Shown piece after piece: positions 55,387-64,000 of a DNA stretch of 64,000 nt. Source of the stretch: Atrina japonica (Eukaryota; Mollusca; Bivalvia; Pterioida; Pinnidae). Both the position numbers and the translations under genes were made by a program. Position 1 is the stretch's first letter, and every line of letters begins with the position of its first letter. The notes below the pieces were generated by a model. It worked only from the letters and a program-made list of their open reading frames with translations. It did not search any database and was not told the DNA's origin. Location: contig BROG01000511.1 in NCBI GenBank assembly GCA_030159075.1, positions 124,001 to 188,000 of the forward strand, read 5' to 3'.

Positions 55387-56606
55387 TTAACCATTTTGCC
55401 ATAAACTTCCCGCATTTTGAGACCCTGAATTTCTCGTTCCTGTGGACCATGTGCCGGTCATTCCGTTATTATTCTGTGAATTAAATGCAGGGCGTCCCAT
55501 TCCTCGACGGTTGTTCATCTGACGTCCATTATTCATGTTATTCGCTCGATTGTTGCTACCAAAAGTACCGGGTGCATTTGTACCCATGCTGGGGTTACGA
55601 GTATTAGTTTGCCATTGGTTATTCCCCACCGAGTTCCGATTCATATTTCTTGATCGCGAGTTAGATTGGCTTCCGGCAACGCGGAGGTTAGAGAGAGTTG
55701 ACGTATTATTTAAGACGTCACGTACTGACGGTACATTATCATCTTCCTCTGTCATTTCTGATGGACATAAACATGAACACATATCTACTGGGCAGTTCGG
55801 ATTTCCGTTGATACACTCCAACTCACAAATCATGTTGAAAATATTGATACTACCGTACAGTGTCGCCTGTTTTCCGCCGTATTTCGGAGTACATATCTGT
55901 TCTATGGCAGCACAATTCAAACTGTATGCATCACCTTTTTGGGTTTTTCCAGTGGAATTTACTTTATTGATAGTTGCTTTAACTTCAGGCTCTCTATCAT
56001 ACTCAAATCTTGGATATCCTACGTGGTCTCTTGGCAGCTCGAAAAAATTGGACTTGCTGTTGGAACCGTAATTGTTAACATGGTTGTTTTGATATCCGTA
56101 ACCAATGTTCCCGTAGTATTTATTTCCGCCATAAGAAGAATAGTGAGAAGAGCCATATCCGCTGGAAGAGTGTTTCTTGTATTTAACTGTCACTGGTGCT
56201 GGACCGACAAATGTTGGTGGAATGTAATGTTGGGTAGGTGGCGCTACTATAGGCATAGGCTGCGGTAGTGCTACATGCGAGGAATACTGGTCTCTACTTA
56301 GGGTTAGGAGTCCTAATCCGGCAAATAAACCACCAAGAACAAGACCTAATGACGAGCCCCCTCGATGATATACAATTGTTTCATCATCATCATCTTTGCG
56401 ATCTAATAATTTTTCTGTGGTACCTATCGGTATCACTGCAGTCGATGACTCGCCTGTACCTGGCGTAATGATAACAGGACCCTTTGTAGTTACAATTGAT
56501 TGAGTAGTAATTTGAGCAGAACTTATAGTTGTATCTATTGCCGGGGTAGTTATGGGATTGTTTGGAGTGGTTACGACATTGGGGGTTGTCACAACGCCAG
56601 TAGGTA
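55387..56606 (-). CDS. Gene 2, last exon: Thr-rich linker, hydrophobic block, Gly/Tyr-rich region, 8-Cys module and Asn-rich tail
   Basis: The acceptor ACTTTTGCAG|TA joins the previous exon in phase 1. It encodes 405 residues plus stop. In order: a Thr/Pro-rich segment (VVTTPNNPITTP), an acidic LLDRKDDDDETI, a hydrophobic SLGLVLGGLFAGLGLLTL, a Pro-rich stretch, a Gly/Ser/Tyr-rich region (SSSGYGSSHYSSYGGNKYYG), the conserved module FFELPRDHVGYPRFEYDREP then eight Cys with the same spacing as gene 1 (C-x6-C-x21-C-x3-C-x6-C-x4-C-x-C-x-C), and an Asn/Gly/Arg-rich tail. Same domain order as gene 1, but the low-complexity middle has diverged completely. Gly/Tyr/Ser-rich blocks recall structural extracellular proteins. 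Function inferred only. Confidence 0.88.
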
Positions 56607-56929
56607 CTGCAAAAGTAAAACAAAAATGTATTAATTACATTAATTAAGGTAATGCTTCAGATATATCTTCGACAGTTACTCAACAGTATATCACTAGGAG
56701 ATCCATAGAAAGTTATTTTTTAAATTATTGGCACTTTAAAACAAATATTAGATAGCGTTCATAGAATTAACTGACGGGTTAAATTACTTATTTTACTTAT
56801 TTTTTCCTTTTGAGTGTTACATTGGATCGTTTGATACACATCATTTGCCTGTTCTAGTGAACACAGGTAATCTGCATACTTTGCTCTCATTTTACATCTC
56901 ATTTTACGTGCATTTTGATATACTATATC

Positions 56930-57037
56930 CGTGGCAGTGTGGTTAGAGTATCGCGCTTTGAACATCAAGGTCAGAGCAGGTTCGAACCCTGCTGGAACCT
57001 AACCTCTGTTTGTGTGTGTGTGTGTCTGTGTGTGTGT

Positions 57038-57080
<43 letters not shown>

Positions 57081-57104
57081 TGTTTGTCTGTGTGTGTGCG
57101 TGTC

Positions 57105-57144
<40 letters not shown>

Positions 57145-57211
57145 TGTTTGTCTGTGTGTGTCTGTTTGTCTGTCTGTGTGTGTGTGTCTGTTTGTCTCTC
57201 TCTCTCTCTCT

Positions 57212-57251
<40 letters not shown>

Positions 57252-57260
57252 CTGTTTGTC

Positions 57261-57319
<59 letters not shown>

Positions 57320-57455
57320 AAGTTTGCCAGTTTATTTACGGAAATCTGGTGGTTTCTTTCCGGGTACATTGTAACCAGGTTCTCTCCTCCGCCATTAAAA
57401 ACTGGTCGCCACCATATAATTGAAAAATTGTTGAGTGTGGCGTAGAACTCTATTC
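56930..57455 (+). mobile_element. SINE split by a roughly 300-bp internal microsatellite
   Basis: Head: GTGGCAGTGTGGTTAGAGTA (box A) and AGCAGGTTCGAACCCTGCTG (box B). Body resumes after the repeat with GAGAAAGTTTGCCAGTTTAT, GGGTACATTGTAACCAGG, TCGCCACCATATAATTGAAA and TGTTGAGTGTGGCGTAGAAC. In other copies only a short TTTTTGTGA lies between head and body. Here a tract of TG/TCTG/TC repeats (57007-57318) occupies that position. Confidence 0.9.
57007..57318. repeat. (TG)n/(TCTG)n/(TC)n compound microsatellite inside a SINE
   Basis: Mostly TG, with TCTGTTTGTCTG and TCTCTC segments. Long Cys/Val/Leu/Ser-rich frames on both strands are artefacts. Confidence 0.97.
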
Positions 57456-57479
57456 AGAATCAGATTCAAATAAGCTAAA

Positions 57480-58030
57480 GTTAACAGTTCCAATATAGTT
57501 CACATTGTCCTAACTATGATATTTATAATATAGTTATAATGTGTTTCTGTGTTATCAATGTGTACAGTTCCAATGCAGTTCACACTGTCCTAACTATGAT
57601 ATTTATAATATAGTTATAATGTGTTTCTGTGTTATCAATGTGTACAGTTCCAATGTAGTTCACATTGTCCTAACTATGATATTTATAATATAGTTATAAT
57701 GTGTTTCTGTGTTATCAATGTGTACAGTTCCAATGCAGTTCACACTGTCCTATGATATTTATAATACAGTTATAATGTGTTTCTGTGTTATCAATGTGTA
57801 CAGTTCCAATGCAGTTCACACTGTCCTATATTTATAATACAGTTATAATGTGTTTCTGTGTTATCAATGTGTACAGTTCCAATGCAGTTCACACTGTCCT
57901 ATGATATTTATAATACAGTTATAATGTGTTTCTGTGTTATCAATGTGTACAGTTCCAATGCAGTTCACACTGTCCTATGATATGTAGAAGATAATTATAA
58001 CGTGTTTCTATGTTATCAATGTGTACAGTT
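57480..58030. repeat. 80-bp minisatellite
   Basis: About seven copies of an 80-bp unit including TGTACAGTTCCAATGCAGTT, CACACTGTCCTAACTATGAT and GTGTTTCTGTGTTATCAATG. The later copies lack AACT and have a 76-bp period. Confidence 0.95.
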
Positions 58031-58321
58031 CATATTTTGAAATTCAAAACTTGGCGATATGGTATACGTCTACATATGAATGTATCTATATTATCTATGT
58101 GCATTATTCACATTTTAAGATTTTACAGTCGTGTGCTACACACTCATGTGAAATATTCTTCTTCCTCACACAATGAAATAAATATGTTCTTCATAGATGA
58201 AAAAAATGGGCAAACACTCTTACCTATTATATATCTGTTTCTTATAAAAACAAGAAGTCGTCTCAAAATTTGAAAAGTATTTTGATTGGCAAGTGAAAAT
58301 AGATTTGTAAGATTAACTAAC

Positions 58322-58540
58322 CGGAGTTTGTAGTGCGGTGACTTCCGCCGTCTCCTGCATGTCCACCACTTGTACTTGCATAGTCGGAGTTATAATCCGG
58401 GAAGTGGAAATCTCCAGGAACCATTGCTGCTTGATCAATAATTGTTATGTCAGCGCAGTTGACAAACGTTGTTTGCTCGCCAAGGCCTGCGCCGCATTGT
58501 AATCCACCCGAGCTTCTTACTTCACAGCGCCAGTCACGAG
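58322..58540 (-). CDS. Gene 2, exon: end of the LPMO-like domain and linker
   Basis: Acceptor CTCGTTTCTAG|CT and donor ACTCCG|GTTAGTT, phase 1 at both ends. Encodes ARDWRCEVRSSGGLQCGAGL, GEQTTFVNCADITIIDQ and FHFPDYNSDYASTSGGHAGD. CG.G.(E/Q)x(T/F)F..CADI is the closing signature of AA15 domains. It aligns residue for residue in its landmarks with the gene 1 exon at 40608-40811, but the linker is Gly/Ser-rich rather than His/Asp-rich. Confidence 0.87.
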
Positions 58541-58639
58541 CTAGAAACGAGCAGATTAGGATATTTGTATAACTGTAGATCACTATAATACAATAAGACG
58601 ACTAAGAAAATATAGTGTGGAATTCATTTTTTCATTACA

Positions 58640-58935
58640 CATCCCATCAAAACCGTTTGGGAACCAATTGTGCCCCTTTACTGACCTACCGGTTCCTTTA
58701 TTCGTATGAAACGAGTTTCATTCAGAAGCGTCTGAATAAAAAGAAGAAGAAAACAGCAATGGCCTTTACTTTGACATTTATATATACTGACAATGTTTTT
58801 GTTCAATTAATAATTACAATTTTCATACGTATGTGAATGCAATATATCCCGAAGAACTAGGCATTAAAGACACCACAAAATCAAACACATACGCTTCCTT
58901 CTTGGACATTTTACTTATTATAGACAAATTATAGA
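58640..58935 (+). pseudogene. Reverse-transcriptase relic (family A element), antisense in a gene 2 intron
   Basis: RLGTNCAPLLTYRFLYSYET matches the RT motif before the catalytic box in the 31-kb relic. FTLTFIYTDNVF corresponds to the FRYIDDV box, with the second Asp replaced, and a few bases later the frame is lost. Further on, GIKDTTKSNTYASFLDILL matches the next box in another frame. Dead copy with no tail attached. Confidence 0.8.
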
Positions 58936-59259
58936 TTAATATTTATAAAATATTATTAATTGACCTTATCATTACAGCATTTATATTTACGCTTGATCTG
59001 ATCTTTTACACAAAATTTCGTTTCCGCGTAAACGATTTTTAGTAATTTCTTGAAGATAATCATATCGGGTAAGAACAATGCATGCACCTGAAAAATCCTA
59101 CAAGTAAACAATTTTCTGCGCAAGTACAGATACAGAGCTTAAACGCTTTAGTTCTTTCCTCATCCTCGTCTTTCTTGAATGTAACAATGTGATTTTTTCA
59201 GTATACTGAAGGAATATTACGAATGTATAGCAGCGTTTAAATTCTACACTTCTCTTAAG

Positions 59260-59475
59260 CCAAGATAGCTGTCTTTTAACAGTGGTTACCTTAGACAGAT
59301 TTAGGATTACGCTGAGGGCAGTTTTTATGTCTTGTATAATGCAACGTTTTGTTTCGGAACTCTAGATCTATTTTAATTTCGAGCTCAGCCGATGAAGTCT
59401 TACTAACAGAAACGATCGTCTTCAGCAACGGTTTTGATCCTTTTTGCAAAATATAACTTTGGTTTTTTGTTCATA
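59260..59475 (-). mobile_element. Family B dispersed repeat, inverted copy
   Basis: CAAGATAGCTGTCTTTTAAC, CTTAGACAGATTTAGGATTA, GTTTCGGAACTCTAGATCTA, CAGCCGATGAAGTCTTACTA, AACAGAAACGATCGTCTTCA, AATATAACTTTGGTTTTTTG. Confidence 0.75.
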
Positions 59476-59581
59476 ACATTTATATTTATATATTTATGTA
59501 ATAGAAATATTTTACTAAAACAAATAGATATCAGTTGCTAGTGTTTAGGTGGTTTTGTATCAAAATTTAATTTCGCCTCAC

Positions 59582-59957
59582 CTGTTACCCAAACCCACTG
59601 CATAACACAAAAATCACATTGAAGTCCGGAAGGTAACTGTAATGGTACGACTATATCGCCATCTACATCCGGAACCTGTATCAGAGTCTGGTCTACGGTG
59701 TTTGCTAACTTCAGAGGATATTGGTCGAAACATGCCTGTGTAACTCTTGTGGTGTAGTCTGTCTTACAAAGTTTGAAGGTATAAAAACCGCCATTGGCCC
59801 TGGCGGTGACTGCAATAGTCACATTAATGGTTTCACCTGTGCGATATATGTATGACGGGCGTTTGTAGGCATATATTCCGTTAGGACCTTCGTTATCAAA
59901 CGGACCACCGACAGGATCTCCACACACACCACACTTGCCCGTTAAATCGCCATCAGT
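59582..59957 (-). CDS. Gene 2, exon: LPMO-like (AA15-type) domain core without the copper-binding His (gene 5' end missing)
   Basis: Acceptor TTTATTGACAG|ACT and donor AACAG|GTGAGG; phase 0 in, phase 1 out, as in gene 1 exon 2. Landmarks: GKCGVCGDPVGGPFDNEGPN, YRTGETINVTIAV, GGFYTFKLC, QACFDQYPLKLA and VPLQLPSGLQCDFCVMQWVW. The position expected to hold T-A-N-H reads TARANGGFYTF, and the exon encodes no histidine. The first exon (signal peptide and residues before KCGVCGD) is not between 59958 and 64000 as far as I can see, so it lies beyond the window. Together the three visible exons give 604 residues. Confidence 0.9.
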
Positions 59958-60364
59958 CTGTCAATAAAATAAATTCGAAATATGAAATCAGATATTTCAT
60001 TTAGATTTATGTCTTGTGTACAATTTTCATTTCATATACAGAATAACATGACTGTACGGTGTTAGAAACAACTTTTTTATCATTGTTTGCTAAATACTTT
60101 TATACAAATCGGTCAGTAAGTTTTATGAATTGCAAATGTACATGTCAACAAATATTTCAGAATAAATACTGAATGTCGTTTCGTTCCAACTTTAAGGTAT
60201 GAAAGGATAAGATTGGGCTAACAATGATGGTGATAGCGACCCCGACTATTGGCAACTACCGAATACAAACGGAAATCAAGAAGTTCTGAACAAGCTTAAT
60301 ACATAATTAAACTGTACTAAATTATAATAAAAATGTAATAGATAAAATTCATACGTAAAATACA
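59958..60364. other. Gene 2 first intron (start), nothing recognised
   Basis: No first exon could be found. The minus-strand donor-like GTAAGTAAAG at about 60635 is preceded by sequence without the expected C-G-G block. Confidence 0.4.
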
Positions 60365-60545
60365 AGTAGAGTAAAACCTGCTTTAGCGACTACCTGTGTA
60401 TAAAGACTACCTGGTAACAAAGCCCCCCTTTTTTTTGCTTTCCCCAAAAGTACCATTTGTGTACAGATCAACTTCTATATAAAGACCACCTCCCTACAAA
60501 GACCGGTTTTCTTGTGCCCCTAGGGATGTCGTTATATACAAGGTT
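60365..60545. mobile_element. MITE-like element with imperfect inverted ends
   Basis: Left end GTAAAACCTGCTTTAGCGAC and right end, reverse complemented, ATTGAACCTTGTATATAACG: AACCT, then a T-rich stretch, then CGAC align. Internally AAAGACTACCTGG and AAAGACCACCTCC are related. It resembles a repeat with GACCACC units that I recall from invertebrate genomes. Tentative. Confidence 0.5.
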
Positions 60546-60929
60546 CAATTGTATAGTGGGAATACTGGAAAATCAATACCATTAAACAATCATTATGAGC
60601 GTAATAAATAATTAATACATGTTACTTTACTTACCTACCTGTGAACTTACTATAAACAAGCATTCATTTTGTGATTAAAGATGAACCAATACATACTACC
60701 TACTTGTGATATCATTATAAAAATCATTATGGGAGTATTGATTCGAGAGTATTGATGGATCAATTCATGGTCCTTAATTTAACTAAAAACCTATACCAAA
60801 ACATTAACATCATTTTCAGAAAATGTCTAAACCATGACTAAATTACAGAAAGTCAATATTGTTCTTATTTCTTACTTATTCTAGTCCACAATGAAACGTT
60901 GTGCAAATTACAACTCCAACATTAATCAT
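60546..60929. other. Gene 2 intronic or upstream sequence, nothing recognised
   Basis: No exon or known repeat was seen. Confidence 0.4.
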
Positions 60930-63180
60930 TCATATATTACAGACACAAGAAAAATCGTGTTACAGTCCATATATTACAGACACAAAAAATCGTGTTACAG
61001 TCCATAATACAGAAACAAAGAGTCGTATAAAGTCCATATATTGCGGATACAAAAAATCGTGTAACAGTCCATATATTACAGATACAAGGATCGTCCAACA
61101 GTTCATATATTACAGACACAAAAAAACCGTGTTACAGTTCATATATTACAGAAACAAAGAGTCGTCTAACAGTCCATATTTTGCAGATACAAAAAATCGT
61201 GTAACAGTCCATATATTACAGAAACAAAGAGTCGTCTAACAGTCCATATATTGTAGATACAAAAAATCGTGTAACAGTCCATCTATTACAGAAACAAAGA
61301 GTCGTCTAACAGTCCATATATTGCAGATACAAAAAATCGTGTAACAGTCCATATATTACAGAAACAAAGAGTCGTCTAACAGTCCATATATTGCAGATAC
61401 AAAAAATCGTGTAACAGTCCATATATTACAGAAACAAAAAATCGTCTAACAGTCCATGTATTACAGAAACAAAGAGTCGTCTAACAGTCCATATATTACA
61501 GACACAAAAAATCATGTAACAGTCCATGTATTACAGAAACAAAGAGTCGTCTAACAGTCCATATATTGCAGATACAAAAAATTGTGTAACAGTCCATATA
61601 TTACAGAAACAAAGAGTAGTCTAACAGTCCATATATTGCAGATACAAAAAATCGTGTAACAGTCCATATATTACAGAAACAAAGAGTCGTCTAACAGTCC
61701 ATATATTGCAGATACAAAAAATCGTGTAATAGTCCATGTATTACAGACACCAAAAAAAAAAAATCGTGTTACAGTCCATATATTACAGACAAAAAAAAAA
61801 TCGTGTTACAGTCCATATATTACAGAAACAAAGAGTCGTATAAAGTCCATATATTGCGGATACAAAAATCATGTAACAGTCCATATCTTACAGATACAAG
61901 GGTCGTCTAACAGTCCATATATTACAGACACAAAAAACCGTGTTACAGTTCATATATTACAGAAACAAAGAGTCGTCTAACAGTCCATATATTGCAGATA
62001 CAAAAAATCGTGTAATAGTCCATGTATTACAGACACCAAAAAAATCGTGTTACAGTCCATATATTACAGACACAAAAAATCGTGTTACAGTCCATATATT
62101 ACAGAAACAAAGAGTCGTATAAAGTCCATATATTGCGGATACAAAAATCATGTAACAGTCCATATCTTACAGATACAAGGGTCGTCTAACAGTCCATATA
62201 TTACAGACACAAAAAACCGTGTTACAGTTCATATATTACAGAAACAAAGAGTCGTCTAACAGTCCATATATTGCAGATACAAAAAATCGTGTAATAGTCC
62301 ATGTATTACAGACACCAAAAAAATCGTGTTACAGTCCATATATTACAGACACAAAAAAATCGTGTTACAGTCCATATATTACAGAAACAAAGAGTCGTAT
62401 AAAGTCCATATATTGCGGATACAAAAATCATGTAACAGTCCATATCTTACAGATACAAGGGTCGTCTAACAGTCCATATATTACAGACACAAAAACCGTG
62501 TTACAGTTCATATATTACAGAAACAAAGAGTCGTATAAAGTCCATATATTGCGGATACAAAAATCATGTAACAGTCCATATCTTACAGATACAAGAGTCG
62601 TCTAACAGTCCATATATTGCAGATACAAAAAATCGTGTAACAGTCCATATATTACAGAAACAAAGAGTCGTCTAACAGTCCATATATTGCAGATACAAAA
62701 AATCGTGTAATAGTCCATGTATTACAGACACCAAAAAAATCGTGTTACAGTCCATATATTACAGACACAAAAAATCGTGTTACAGTCCATATATTACAGA
62801 AACAAAGAGTCGTATAAAGTCCATATATTGCGGATACAAAAATCATGTAACAGTCCATATCTTACAGATACAAGGGTCGTCTAACAGTCCATATATTACA
62901 GATACAAAAAATCGTGTAACAGTCCATATATTACAGAAACAAAGAGTCGTATAAAGTCCATATATTGCGGATACAAAAATCATGTAACAGTCCATATCTT
63001 ACAGATACAAGGGTCGTCTAACAGTCCATATATTACAGATACAAAAAATCGTGTAACAGTCCATATATTACAGAAACAAAGAGTCGTCTAACAGTCCATA
63101 TATTGCGGATACAAAAATCATGTAACAGTCCATATCTTAGATACAAGAGTCGTCTAACAGTCCATATATTACAGACAAAC
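60930..63180. repeat. 35-bp satellite with higher-order repeat structure
   Basis: About 64 tandem monomers of roughly 35 bp around ACAGTCCATATATTACAG, with two main types: ACAAAGAGTCGTCTA and ATACAAAAAATCGTGTA endings, plus variants (GCGGATACAAAAATCATG, CTTACAGATACAAGGGTCG). From about 61726 a block of about 8 monomers recurs as a unit: GTAATAGTCCATGTATTACA starts at 61726, 62012, 62291 and 62706 (spacings 286, 279 and 415). Open frames across it are artefacts. Confidence 0.95.
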
Positions 63181-63754
63181 AAAATAAAATCTTGTAACTG
63201 TCCAAATATTGCAACACCGGATTTCATATTACAGATAGGATAAAATATATAAGAAACAAAAGTTTTTAATATAATAACAGAAACCATGTACAATGTCACA
63301 GACAGGAATTAATAGCAGATAAATATGAAATAACTATTTGTGTACAACATGGGAACTGTAGCTGTAAGATATGTAAAGAATAGGTAAAGGAGTAGGGAAT
63401 TGATGTTTGACTGATAACAATACGGGGTTACATGTATAACAAATAGATATAAAACAATATTCTTATACAACAAATACGGATACCTAAATATATAACGAAC
63501 AGGAAAGAAGACTGACAACATATAAAAGTTTTGTTTATTACCAACAGTTAAGAGATAAACTTAACGATTAGATGACATGCCACAAAAACAATAAGTTAAC
63601 AAATAAACACTGACAGAATATCATGGAGAAAAATAAAACTGATAAACCTGATTGAATGTTATATTAAAAAGACAAGAATGTGAAATAACATGACGAACAA
63701 TAGGACGTGGTACAGTAAAGGAATTAACTGTATATTCAATTTCAACTAGAAGAG
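63181..63754. other. AT-rich sequence, nothing firm
   Basis: Short phrases such as AACAAATAGATATAAAAC recur loosely, perhaps decayed satellite. No gene seen. Confidence 0.4.
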
Positions 63755-64000
63755 AGTTGATAATTGTATATAAGAGATATAGCATGCCGGACAATACAAC
63801 ACACAAACCAATATAGACAGTCATGTAACAAACAAATAATAATTGTATATAACAGATATAGCAGGCCAGACAATACAACACAAAAACCAATATAGACAGT
63901 CACATAACAAAGAGAGAAAAAAATTGTATATAACAGATATAGCAGGTCAGATAATACAACGCACCAACCAATAAAGACAGTCACATAACAAACAGAGATA
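63755..64000. repeat. 80-bp tandem array running off the window
   Basis: Three visible copies of a 79-81-bp unit: AATTGTATATAACAGATATA, GCAGGCCAGACAATACAAC, ACCAATATAGACAGTCACAT, AACAAA. The array continues past the right edge. Confidence 0.92.

Larger units (their letters stand above)
56607..58321 (-). other. Gene 2 intron between the last two exons
   Basis: Bounded by ACTCCG|GTTAGTT and TTTTGCAG|TA. It contains a SINE split by a long microsatellite (56930-57455) and an 80-bp minisatellite (57480-58030). Confidence 0.8.
58541..59581 (-). other. Gene 2 intron, with RT relic and family B copy
   Basis: Bounded by ACAG|GTGAGG and TTTCTAG|CT. Contains a plus-strand RT relic (58640-58935) and an inverted family B copy (59260-59475). 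Confidence 0.8.

Noticed and set aside
55535..56468. Plus-strand frames opposite the gene 2 last exon
   Set aside because: Antisense shadows of the conserved minus-strand coding exon.
56971..57445. Long Cys/Val/Ser-rich frames on both strands
   Set aside because: Translations of a TG/TC microsatellite inside a SINE, which itself lies in a gene 2 intron.
60901..62954. Repeated peptide frames with SPYITDTKNRVTVHILQ
   Set aside because: Frame readings of the 35-bp satellite. Frames break irregularly and have no initiation or signal features.
60930..63180. Regular repeat array considered as a CRISPR array
   Set aside because: The units are contiguous satellite monomers with no unique spacers, and the genome is eukaryotic.

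Overview
This window is eukaryotic nuclear DNA, most probably from a marine bivalve mollusc. It is AT-rich and gene-sparse, with genes split into small exons by large introns. It is full of microsatellites, minisatellites and short dispersed repeats. Several of these repeats (a tRNA-headed SINE with a tail ending in a motif like GAGTGTGGCGTAAA, a reverse-transcriptase tail carrying CTCCATGGCACCTGATCC, and a TAGGCGTCGGAA-ended MITE) resemble repeats I recall from bivalve genomes. The species is not identified, and no database was consulted.

All convincing host coding exons are on the minus strand. From right to left: (i) gene 2, exons at 59582-59957, 58322-58540 and 55387-56606, with its first exon beyond the right edge; (ii) gene 1, exons at 52997-53194, 42432-42822, 40608-40811 and 38366-39873, giving a 766-residue open reading frame with matching splice phases; (iii) the first exon of a secreted reeler-domain protein at 24217-24448; (iv) the first exon of a second, more divergent reeler-like protein at 8589-8850. 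Genes 1 and 2 are tandem paralogues. Each has a domain of the AA15 lytic polysaccharide monooxygenase (LPMO) fold whose copper-binding histidines appear to be gone, a Thr/Pro-rich linker, a hydrophobic Gly/Leu block, a low-complexity region, and a shared C-terminal module with eight identically spaced cysteines that I do not recognise. A non-catalytic, chitin-associated extracellular matrix role (shell, periostracum or cuticle) is my inference.

Layout: 0-8 kb is mostly minisatellites (37-bp, about 20-bp, and a 59-bp/40-bp family); 8.6-8.85 kb is a reeler-like exon; 9-24 kb is intergenic or intronic DNA with minisatellites, a retroelement copy carrying a nested MITE with a tRNA-like core, and a long AGT tract; 24.2-24.45 kb is the second reeler exon; 25-38 kb is dense in retroelement tails, SINEs and a reverse-transcriptase relic; 38.4-53.2 kb is gene 1, whose introns hold minisatellites, MITEs and retroelement tails; 55.4-60.0 kb is gene 2 (partial); 60.9-63.2 kb is a satellite with higher-order repeat structure; the window ends inside another 80-bp tandem array.

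Three dispersed families recur. Family A is the 3' end of a retroelement whose reverse transcriptase survives as relics at about 19.3, 31.4 and 58.8 kb. Family B is marked by an AAACGATCGTTT core. The tRNA-derived SINE has its copies scattered throughout. Family A tails lie within about 25 bp of two splice acceptors of gene 1.
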